Below, piece after piece: positions 20,566 through 29,757 of a stretch of DNA of 64,000 nt. The notes below the pieces were generated by a model. That model was not told where the DNA came from. It worked only from the letters and a program-made list of their open reading frames with translations, and did no database searches. Within the stretch, counting starts at the first letter, position 1. Every line of letters begins with the position of its first letter. The stretch is from Kingdonia uniflora (taxonomy: Eukaryota; Streptophyta; Magnoliopsida; Ranunculales; Circaeasteraceae): contig JACGCM010000655.1 in NCBI GenBank assembly GCA_014058105.1, positions 322,501 to 386,500 of the forward strand, read 5' to 3'. The translations under genes and the position numbers were made by a program.

Positions 20566-20635
20566 ACTACTGCCGCCCTAAGACGCCTTCTATATACATT
20601 GTTAAAAAAAGGCCCCTAACTACTTGACGCCACCG

Positions 20636-20723
20636 AGGCTATTGGCTACTTGCGTACGTCGAAAAAGCGTTGGAACCTACAGTAGTTAGAGGCTATTGGC
20701 TACTTGCGTACGTCGAAAAAGCG
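20636..20723. repeat. 34-bp direct repeat with the ACTTGCGTACG word
   Basis: Identical copies at 20636-20669 and 20690-20723 read AGGCTATTGGCTACTTGCG then TACGTCGAAAAAGCG. Confidence 0.93.
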
Positions 20724-22686
20724 AAAGAATTGTTTGGTTATGCAATTTTGGGCTTTGCTCTCAAACTACCCGAAGCGAGGATCCTTAACTACGCATTGTT
20801 TGCCCCGTAGTTTAGATGGCGTTTTTTATCTCATTCGTATTCCAAACTACGAAAGGATGATTGACTTGGGCCGTAGTTAAGGGCTGGCGCGCTCCTAAAC
20901 TACTGAAGACTTGACCTCAAAAGCATAGAAGGAAGGGATCTACTATGACACGCTCCCTAAAGCACACTACTGTGCCGAAACCTGTGTTTTGGAAGACGCT
21001 CCCTAAAGCACACTACTGTGCTTAAACCTTGGAAACTTTGCCGTAGCCTAAACCTTTGAAACTTTGCCGTAGCCTAAAACACACTCGCCATTCAAACTTT
21101 GAAACTTTGTCGTCGCCTTGCTGCCTTGTTCCTTTTAAAAAATGTCTATTAAAAAAAAAACTTTGAAGTCTTGCACTCAGCTATCTAGTTTTCAATTCAA
21201 GTAGTTTGTAGTTTGGGAAGGCTCTAAAACACACTACCTTTAAAATAAAACAACAGTTGCAAGATGCCGCTAAAAAAAACCCACGTAGTTAATGAGTCGC
21301 CTAAACTACGCTTGATAGACTCTATCCGGGAAAAAGCCACGCGATGACGTGATGGCCAGTTTTGCTTCTTTTTGTTGCTAAGGCTTTTTGGCATGCTTAA
21401 AAAACAGAGGTAGTTTAGAGAAATCAAAACCAGCAAGCAAAGAAAAGGTATCCGGTGAGTCAGAAGAATGGATTTCAGCGATTTCATAGTGGTAATATGT
21501 CTATAGGAGACTGAACCATTAGCAATGGCCCGGAACTACCTTCTTCATCAGGTCCAGCTCGGCAACACAAACACACTGCTGCATACGCTAGCTTTTTTTA
21601 GCCCTTAACTACCATCGGCGTCTCTAAACTACTGCTAAAAAAAAACCGATGCATATGCTTCGCTCGTTCTTCATAGCGATCCGTACCTACGCATCCCATG
21701 TTTTACGTCTCAGTAGTTCTGGAGGCAACTTTCGGCGTACGCAAGTACCTCCAATCTTTCTCGGCCGCTACAGAAGAAAGGAGTTTATGTAGTTTAGAGC
21801 GGAGTTTCACTTCTAAACTACCGGAAAACATAGTACAAGCCCGGAACCTTACCGCGATGAATGCAAGCCAGAGAAGTGCAAAGCATAGAGGAGCCTTTCT
21901 CTTATCTATAGACAAATCCTTTTAAAGCCCTTTTATCGTAGAACTTGCGTACGATGAAAGATTAGAGTTTTTTTTAGGCGCACGAACGAGACTAGGTCTC
22001 TATAGCGCCTGGGTTTGATGTCTATAGCTGGGGAATCCAGGAATAAAGAGCATAGAAAGAGTAGCCTTTAAAAGAAGGCAGTTTGGAGGGCTTTAAAAGG
22101 ATTTGTCTATAGATAAGGGCCAATCCATTGCTAACTGATAGCATTAGATCACGACTACGCTTTAGCAACTCCATTGTCTATCATAGCTTTAGCTACTCTT
22201 TTTAAAGTAGCAACTGCTTATTTTCCTTCTACTAGTTTTTGTAGCGTAGTTTTAGAGGTCTTTTCCATATACCGGCTTCCAAACTACACCCAGCCTCTGG
22301 CTTCTAAACTACTTAAAAACCTAAACTACCTTTTTTTAAACAGCGTAGTTTAGAAATCTTTCTTTTAGCGATTTCGCTTTAAGTAGTTGTAGTTTGGAGC
22401 TATGTCTAAATATATAACAGCTCTAAACTACTGTTACCTATTCTTTTGCGTCTTTAAACTCTTATTTCACTCCAGCTTCTATAGACAGTAGACTTACGTA
22501 GTTTGTAGTTTGGATCCTAAACTACCGCTTCCAAAAACAAACCGTCTAAGGCTCGTAGTTTAGGATCCTACCTATTCTTGACGCTTCCAAACTACACCCC
22601 ACTCTACTAGCGCAGCAAGCTTCCTCTGCGTTCAAGAACTAAAAATGAAAGAAAACTCTGCGTTTTTGAAAGGCTTCCTGATCAAA

Positions 22687-22806
22687 GGCGCGAATCTAGA
22701 CGCGAAAGCCCACTGCTCTACCGAGGCGAGAATCTAGACGCGAAAGCCCACTGCTCTACCGAGGCGAGAATATAGACTCGATCGAAAGCGCCCACTGCTC
22801 TACCGA
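22687..22806. repeat. 38-bp tandem repeat, three copies
   Basis: Units at 22687-22724, 22725-22762 and 22763-22806 share AATCTAGACGCGAAAGCCC and ACTGCTCTACCGA. The third copy carries small insertions. The word set is absent here, so this is an independent local expansion. Confidence 0.95.
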
Positions 22807-22874
22807 GATCTAACCGACTCCTTTCCGTGCTCTTCTGAGCTACTTGAAACTTACGTACGGCTACCTTCGCTAGT

Positions 22875-23297
22875 TTGAGAGAGGTCCTTTTTAACTTGCG
22901 TACAAGGAAACCCCCCTTTTTCTTGCACAGATGCGGATACAGTACTAACCAGGTCGGGTATGAATTTCATCAAAGGGTATTTAGCGTGTGCAGCAGCCAA
23001 ATATCCTTTTATAAGAAATTGACATCGTTAGAGGATTCTGTTGAGTGGTATAGTCTAAATCGTCCTAAGATGGATGATTCTGACATTTTAGATCCACTAA
23101 TCGAGTTCTTATATTTAGAGGGTCTTGAACCTATTTTCTTCTGTGCTTCACCCCTTTCTGACGACAGGACAAAAAAAAGGAGGATCCTTAACTACGGTGC
23201 TTCACCGTACGCAAGTTGTGATTGTGATTGTGATTGGAATGAGGAAAGTAGCCGAATTAAAGAAGAATGGAAAAGCAGAAGATCAGAGTCAAGATAG
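22875..23297 (+). CDS. Unidentified ORF, 140 codons
   Basis: I do not recognise this protein. The N-terminal codons (LRTRK) come from an ACTTGCGTACA word, so the annotated start is doubtful. The central part (SLEDSVEWYSLNRPKMDDS and DPLIEFLYLEGLEPIFF) has normal protein-like composition with no repeat word. A GGATCCTTAACTACG word and a CGTACGCAAGT word then encode RILNY and SPYAS. A short GATTGTGATTGTGATTG microsatellite encodes CDCDCDW. It could be a gene fragment into which repeats have been inserted, or a chance frame. Confidence 0.3.
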   Translation: MREVLFNLRTRKPPFFLHRCGYSTNQVGYEFHQRVFSVCSSQISFYKKLTSLEDSVEWYSLNRPKMDDSDILDPLIEFLYLEGLEPIFFCASPLSDDRTKKRRILNYGASPYASCDCDCDWNEESSRIKEEWKSRRSESR

Positions 23298-23594
23298 AAA
23301 ATGAGGAAGGTAGCTTTTTGTTAGCACCACCTAGGTAGGATCCAAACTACAAACTACGAGCTTTTTAAAGCCGTTATAAATAGTGAGTTTGTAGCTTAGG
23401 TAGTTTAGCAACAGAATAGGTATTGAGCTTTTTAAAGACGGACTTGCGTACGTTAAAAAAGAGTCAGGAGCCCAAGGTGGAGCCAGAAGATCAGAACCTA
23501 CTTTGATGGTGGAAGTGAGCCTGATCTGGCTATGAAAGCGAGACTGGTTCGCTAGAGTTTGATCCTTCTGAGTCATGGATTTCCGGATACAGCG

Positions 23595-23721
23595 CTACTG
23601 GTGCTACAGAATAGGGTAGGTGGCCTACTGGTGCTACAGAATAGGATAGGTGGTAGTAGCCGTAGGCAACAAGTCCTACTGAATAGGATAGGCGGTAGTA
23701 GCCGTAGGCAACAAGTCCTAT
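23595..23721. repeat. Nested tandem repeats around ACAGAATAGGATAGG
   Basis: CTACTGGTGCTACAGAATAG units lie at 23595-23623 and 23625-23653. They overlap a second pair containing GGTAGTAGCCGTAGGCAAC and AAGTCCTA, ending near 23679 and 23721. The two families share the GGATAGG motif, suggesting successive duplications. Confidence 0.88.
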
Positions 23722-23930
23722 CTTCTCTTTTTTACCCGAAGCTTATGGCGCCTATTTTAAAAGGGTGGGTGTGGCTGCCTCATTTCGATCTCCTGGGACA
23801 TGACTCCTAAACTACACCTATGATCCAGTCCTCTTTCTATCTAAGCTTTAGGCCATCGGTAGATCTGGTGTCACTGGTCGTGGTGGGTGTGTTGCAGGCC
23901 TCCTACTTCAGTCCTTGTCCTTGCGCTGCT

Positions 23931-24123
23931 CTCCCCTATAGGTCCTTCCGCCAGACCAGCCAGGGCTTTAGTAGTTTGTAGTTTGGAGTGAAATAAGGAT
24001 TAAAGAAGGAAGTTTTCGCTTTCCTTTCTCCCCTATGGGGTCCTTCCACCAGACCAGGGCTTTAGTAGTTTGTAGTTTGGAGTTTATAAAGGGTTAAAGA
24101 AGGAAGTTCTCGCTTTCCTTTCT
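23931..24123. repeat. About 97-bp direct repeat, two copies
   Basis: Copies at 23931-24028 and 24027-24123 run from CTCCCCTAT through CCTTCC, CCAGACCAG, GGCTTTAGTAGTTTG and TAGTTTGGAGT to CGCTTTCCTTTCT. They differ by a few substitutions and indels. The dispersed TAGTTTGTAGTTTGGA word was already inside the unit when it was copied. Confidence 0.88.
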
Positions 24124-25607
24124 TACATCCCGACTTATGCAGTAGTAGAAAAAGGGGCTAGTAGCGTTCGGGAATGCAATGAAGTTTTTTCTAGACCAAG
24201 GACCAACAAGCGGATAGCTAGCCTTCCTTATTGATTCCAAATCTTGCCTTCGCTCTACTTGCTTCAACCAACTGGCCTACCCCACCAGCGTAGCAGAAGC
24301 GCAGAGCATAGAAGATGACAAAGCAACCTGAAAAAGACCGGTCGGAACCTTTGGAGCAGAGCAAGCGAGAAAGCCCTTAGAGTCGTCTTTCTATGACGTG
24401 CATAGTTGTCATCTGGACCAGCATAGACCGACTCGCTCTGTAAAGATCGACCACTACGATCTGCACCAATAGACGAAAGAGAGAATCAAGCAAGTATAGC
24501 GCTCGCATTCTTAGGACTCCACTCAGCATCCTCGCTTTCTAAAAAAAAAGCTCTACTAAGCAAGATCTTCATTTGACAGGCGCCATCAGTCCCTATCTTC
24601 GGATCAAAAAAGCAGGAAGGTAGCCGGTTTAAAGGAGGCTTCAAAAGGAGCTAACACCGGAGGTGGAAGCCGGGGTGTGTTGTGGAGCTTTGAAAGAAAA
24701 GCAGAACTTGCGTACGAAGAAGGTGTTTTCCAAAAGGTTGCTGCAAAGCCTAAAGGCCAGGAGCTAAGAACGACCAAGCCTAGATGCACTACTGCTAAGC
24801 CGAACTTGCGTACGGAAAGAGAAAAGCGTCCATCCATAGCTATAGACCCACTATTGACGATCTTTATCCACCATCTATAGCTATAGACCCCCTGCTGACG
24901 ATCTTTCTCCAAATGTTAGGTAGCGGATGGAGCTGGACTGATCAGCCTAAGAGAGACTCTAAGCAAGGTAGTTTGGAAGCCGTACGCAAGTTTCAAGCTT
25001 TTTTTTAAGTAGTGTGTTTTAGAGAGCAGTTAAGCTTTCTAAACTACTAGGAGCTATGTCTAATAGGCGCTAGCTCTTTTCTTTAAGAACCTATTCTTGC
25101 TTCTAAACTACCCAACAAGAGCCTATCTTAGTATTAAACCACCTCTCTATAAAGGGCCCTTATCTTGCTTCTATCTTCTGACTCTTTTTTTTTTCTTTTC
25201 TATCGCTAGCTCTTTTCGTACGCAAGTTTAATGGTTCTTTAATCCTTAATCTTGCTTCTGACTCACTGACTCTTTTTTTTTTTTTTTTTCTATATACATT
25301 ACGTAGTTTAGGATCCTAAAACTACGTGCAACAACTACCACTTCCAAAGACAAACCGTTAAAAAATAGCTCTAAACGGCTCTTTTGTGCCTTCCAAAACT
25401 ACCAAGAGCCAAAAGAATCTTAAAGAAATTTTGAATACTGAGACGTAGTTTATAAAACACCTCTTTTCTTTAATGCTCCTAAACTACAAGGATCCTTCCA
25501 AACTACTTTTTCATTTGCTTCTTCTAACCCACTTATTTATAACGTCGCCCTCCAACACACCCTGGGCTCTATCTTCTTTACCTCCTTCTACTAACGCTGT
25601 TTAAAAA

Positions 25608-25642
25608 TACTTGCGTACGCCGTAATGTATATTTTAGGCAAC
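25608..25642 (+). repeat. 38-bp composite repeat, copy 6 of 7 (35 bp)
   Basis: Forward copy, diverging in the final CAACTAC (CAACTTC). Confidence 0.9.
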
Positions 25643-26096
25643 TTCTGACTCTTTTTTCACTTCTAAGTGGTTTAGAAAGCTAGCTCTAACAGAACCTTAT
25701 TTTTGCTTCCAAACTACTCTCTTCGCTCACTAGAAAGAAGCCGGGTCGACTACTACTACTATAGTTATAGTGAAAGTGAATGAATCTGGAATGACGGTGA
25801 AAGAATCTGGAATGACTTCCAAAACTACTGGCGCTATCAAGAACGAAACCATAGCTAAACCATCGCCGCTTACTGTTCACAGGGATCACAGAAGAAAAAA
25901 AAAGAAGACGATGTCTCTAACTACGCGCTATAAACTACTCCCCAGTGGTCGACTAGATAAAAAGAAGACGAGGATTACCCACTTTAAAAAAGGGTTAGGC
26001 GAGCCTATAGGCGAAGAACCGCTTTAAAACAAAGCCACACGTGTACAGCATTAGAAAGCGAAATGCACGCAGCAAGAAAGAAAACGAGGCTAGTTG

Positions 26097-26134
26097 TACT
26101 TGCGTACGCCGTAATGTATATTTTAGGCAACTAC
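26097..26134 (+). repeat. 38-bp composite repeat, copy 7 of 7
   Basis: Forward copy, perfect over 38 bp. It is followed by GTCGACTAGATAAAAAGAAG, which duplicates 25949-25970. Confidence 0.93.
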
Positions 26135-27464
26135 AAGTCGACTAGATAAAAAGAAGACGAGGAAGCCGGAGTGTGCAACAAAATAGAAGACGAGGATCCT
26201 AAACTACAAAGACAAAGCCGGAGGATGGAAGGTAGTTTAGAGGACGGTGGATAAAAGGTAGTTTGGAGGCTTTAGTAGGTAGCTTTAGAGAGCTATTTTT
26301 GAATAGTAGTTTAGAGCTTCTAAAAAGAGCTAGAACCAGAAGGTAGAAAGAGCGGAAGAGTTTAGAGGCGGATTAAAGACAAATGAAAGAGCATTAAACT
26401 TGCGTACGAAAAGAGGTGGGTTTTTCTAGGTCCCATAGTGAGAGGGGTTGGCGTACGCAAGTTCTAACTACTGCTGCGCCCAAGATTGTAGTTGTAGTTT
26501 AGGGCTCACTTTTTGAAAACTCTGATGCCTAAACTACAAAAAACACAGCCACTATGCTATATTCGTCGCTTTGGTCTCGTCTCTCTTCTGGCTCGCCTAT
26601 CGGTTAGGACAGACAAAAACACACTCCTTCTTTCCTATTCTCGAATAGAGCCAGAGGTAGTGGTAATGTCTATGGCTACCCCCCTTATTCTTCAGATCTT
26701 GAGTCGACCGATGCCGATACTCCACTTGGACACGTAGCTCTATGAATAATAAGGAAAAGAAGCAAGGACTGAAAATGCGATGATGGAAAGTAGTTAGAGG
26801 CAACTTTTCGAGTATAGGCGCAGGTATAGCATAACAGGCTTTTTCTTGGTTGTCGCTAGTAGTGTGTTGTAGAGAGGCTCATCCAAGCTGCGTAGTTTTG
26901 GGAGACATGGCTATTAAGTCGCCGAGCATTCCCACCTTCCACTTGCGTACGGTGATCTATGGGGCTCTACTAGCAAAGAGGAATAGAGGGCCAGAGAGGT
27001 TAGCAAGAACCAGTAACCTTAGAGTAGCGGCATCTATTGCTGTGTCAAGAACATGGATTTCGGAGGCAGGATCCTTCCGATGACACTCGGGCTAGCGTAG
27101 CAAGTGGTGGCATGTCTGATACCGCGCTGCCCCTAAACTACAACTACTTTCGAAGGTAGTTTAGGAGTGAAAGCCTAGGGGTTTCATGTGCGCCTTAGTC
27201 TTGACTAGAGAGAGTGCATCTTGGGCTCTTCTTTTAAAAGGGTTATCGCGTGTGGAAGTGGCTTCGTAGTTTAGAAGACAAGAGGTTTGCTTGCAAAAAA
27301 AGGAATGTGCGTATTTGTCTATAGAAAAGTGGGGTGTGTTGGCTGAGGTCCTCTCAATACTACACTACCTTACCAGGCCCTTTTCAATAATCGCTTCACC
27401 GCACGCAAGTTCACTAATGACTTTGGCATTTGGCAGGAGGTTCTCTAGTTGGAGTGCTTAGAGT

Positions 27465-27743
27465 GTGTTTTGGAAGTTCAGTTCCGGTATAGCCAGGAAG
27501 GATCCTTGCAGTAGTAGATTCTTCAACTTGCGTACGGGGATCCTGATGAGAAAAAGCAAGGGTGATCCTTGGAGTTTCAAAAAGGAGAAGAGATTCGATC
27601 TATATGGGGAGATTCTTGCATCGGCGCTCTTTTTTTTTCTCATCTTCGCTATCTTTTCTGATATTAAGACAAACAGGTCAAGTTTTTTTCGCTTAGGGCC
27701 TAGTTGGGGTCCTTCGCTAAGGCTTCCATTCCCCCAGGCCTAA
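27465..27743 (+). CDS. Unidentified ORF with one predicted membrane segment, 92 codons
   Basis: I do not recognise this protein. It contains a hydrophobic stretch (ILASALFFFLIFAIF, residues about 50-64) flanked by polar sequence, so a single-pass membrane peptide is conceivable. A GGATCCTTGCAGTAGTAG segment and an ACTTGCGTACGGGGATCC segment lie in its N-terminal half (encoding NLRTG), so the frame is partly repeat-derived. I judge a chance ORF equally likely. Confidence 0.2.
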   Translation: MFWKFSSGIARKDPCSSRFFNLRTGILMRKSKGDPWSFKKEKRFDLYGEILASALFFFLIFAIFSDIKTNRSSFFRLGPSWGPSLRLPFPQA

Positions 27744-28795
27744 GTTCTAAATAGCTAGGACTCTTGCGTACGCTTTTTTGCTAAGGCTGGAGTCACGAAG
27801 GTAGTTTGGAAGGATCCTTGCATCTTGCTTTCTAAACTACTTTTGGCGCTTAGGACGACCAAGTTTCGCTCCAATTGTTAGGCGTGATTCGGAGTAGCTA
27901 GATCAAAAAAACCAGCACTAGAAAGGAAGACACGAAAGAAGAGCTTTGGTGCGTTTTGCTTTCAAACTACGTGCTCCACTAAGCTAATGCAAGTCGTTGC
28001 GAATAGAGCACTATATATAAACCCAGTCCTCATCTGACGCTGTTAAAAAAAACATCGCTCCTAAACTACAACTACTAAAAAAGAATCCCTATTTCTTGCT
28101 GCGAGTCATAACCCTTTAGCGCGTTCATCATCCAGCTCTTAACTACTTTCACTCTGGCGCTTAAGAAGAGACGGACAAGACAGAAGTAATGAGACGAAGG
28201 GCAGTAAAAAGTAAACTACAGCTAGTTTTTTAAGGAAAAAACGCCAATTAGTAGTTAGCGAACACGTCAAGCTCAATCGCGTAAGAGCCATATCTGAACT
28301 ACCTCAATCGCGCTTCTAAACTACCTCTCAATCGCGTAAGAGCCATATACTATCTGCCAAAAGGGGAGTACCCGCCACATCCCCCAGCCCCTTCCCCATA
28401 TTGAAAATGAGAGGCCCCCGATTATCACTTCAGAAAACTCTCCTTCTCTCTCTAAAGTAGCGTTCCTACTCCTTCTCTTCCTTCTCTTCCAAAGAGGGAG
28501 TACAAAAAAAACACATCCTAGGCTGTTAAGCCAACCCCTCCCTAGCATAGCAACCGTCATACCCCAGTTGAAAATGAGAGGCCCCCGACTGTAATCACTA
28601 GCTAAGATAGCGAAAAGGAAACGAAAAAGAGCAAACAAGTCTCACAGCCTCTTTTGCAATGCTTGATATTGAGCTAAGGAGGATTTACCTATGCCACCTT
28701 TGCCTATTTTGACTTTCTCTAAGCTGCCTCTCTCTTTACCTCTATTTCTCTCTCTTTCTCTCCTTTTTGCAATGCTTAAAGATAGCTCTAGTTAA

Positions 28796-28980
28796 GGTGG
28801 CGTTGTTGAAAAGCTAAAGCAAGGAATAAAGGAATAATTGCTGTGGCGTTGTTTAGGAAAAGGTGGCGCTAACAACTAGAAATAGGGTTGCCTAGAAGAA
28901 GGTAGCAAAGGTGGCGTTGTTTAGGTGGCGTTGTTTAAAAGCTTAGAAATAGGGTTGCCTAAACTACGTAAGGTGGCGCT
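28796..28980. repeat. Degenerate tandem repeats around AAGGTGGCGTTGTTTAGG
   Basis: GGTGGCG recurs about seven times between 28796 and 28980, often followed by TTGTTTA. The phrase TAGAAATAGGGTTGCCTA appears twice. Copies are irregularly spaced. Confidence 0.75.
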
Positions 28981-29274
28981 TAGAAAAGGTAAAAATAGAG
29001 GAATAAAAGCTAAAAATAGAGCAAGTAGTTAAGGTAGCCTTGTTTAAAAGCTTAGAAGAAGAAGAAGGTAGCCTAGTGTCGAAAATAATGTATAAAGAGT
29101 CATCAGGAAAAAGAGCAAAGAACCGTTCCTAAGATTTCCTAAGATTATGATTCCCGGGAAGAGTAGTTTGAAAGAAGCGCTAGACTGGAGTATTTGACTG
29201 AGAAAAGATAAAACAGGAAGACACACGCGCTACACGAGCATTAGAAATAGGGAGATAGTAATGAATTACCTTTT

Positions 29275-29757
29275 TCATTCATAGGGGGCGTCATCCCATT
29301 CTTTCATAGTAGCTTTGAGAGCATTTGCCGCTCCCCGGGCATTTGGTATGCCTAAAGTTTTAAGACGCCTCATAGCCTCAGCCATTTGGTCTAATCGATC
29401 AAAATTGGAATGTTCAATTTTAAGAAAAATTGGAATGTTCAATTTTAAGAAGCAAAAGCGAGGTAGCCTTACGTAAGTTTCAAGTAGCTTAAAGTAGCTT
29501 CGGTACCCTCCACTTCTAGTAGTTTAGAGGTGGAGTTAGCGCTTTTAAAAGTAGCAAGTGTAAGCATCAATGTCTATAGGCTGCAAAAAGTAGTTGTAGT
29601 TAGGGAGCGCATCCAGGTCTTCCCGCACTGTTATAGCTTTAGGAAAGACGTGAACTCTAAAATCATAACCCAGTCGTTGCCATAAGGTAAGGCTCGTCCT
29701 ACGTGTCGAATAGCTCTTTTTAAACAGTGAGAAAGGAATAAGGAAAAGAAGTGGCAA
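29275..29757 (-). pseudogene. Fragmented protein-like reading frame, family unknown
   Basis: Two minus-strand frames read like real protein. The upstream piece (29757 down to 29545) contains TRRTSLTLWQRLGYDFRV and HVFPKAITVREDLDALP. The downstream piece ends at a TGA (29275-29277) and contains DRLDQMAEAMRRLKTLG, IPNARGAANALKATMKEW and a DDAPYE C-terminus, with no repeat words inside. Between them lie repeat words, a 25-bp tandem duplication that shifts the frame, and a stop near 29522. I infer one decayed or broken gene, or two neighbouring fragments. I cannot assign a family; a mobile-element or virus-derived origin is possible but unproven. Confidence 0.35.
29401..29450. repeat. 25-bp perfect tandem duplication with internal hairpin
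   Basis: Two head-to-tail copies of a 25-bp unit at 29401-29425 and 29426-29450. Each holds the perfect inverted repeat AAAATTG...CAATTTT with a 7-base loop. The unit length is not a multiple of three, so the duplication shifts the minus-strand frame that crosses it. Confidence 0.97.

Larger units (their letters stand above)
20350..22874. other. Gene-free region downstream of rps3
   Basis: No rpl16 motif follows rps3, although rpl16 normally overlaps or follows it in plant mitochondria. The region contains dispersed words and several local tandem repeats listed separately, plus a direct repeat CTTCTATATACATTG at about 20448 and 20588 and alternating ACTTTGCCGTAGCC units at 21000-21090. Remaining sequence shows nothing I can name. 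Confidence 0.75.
23298..29274. other. Gene-free region with repeats and weak ORFs
   Basis: Dispersed words continue at moderate density, including two 38-bp composites (25608 and 26097). A 300-base stretch at 24160-24560 and the stretch 26530-27130 are almost free of them but show no recognisable gene. CT-rich and GA-rich runs occupy 28690-28770. No tRNA or rRNA was seen. Confidence 0.7.

Noticed and set aside
25770..26027. ORF of 85 codons with repeated ESGMT motif
   Set aside because: The motif comes from a short DNA duplication (GAATCTGGAATGAC twice) and the rest is purine-rich low-complexity sequence.
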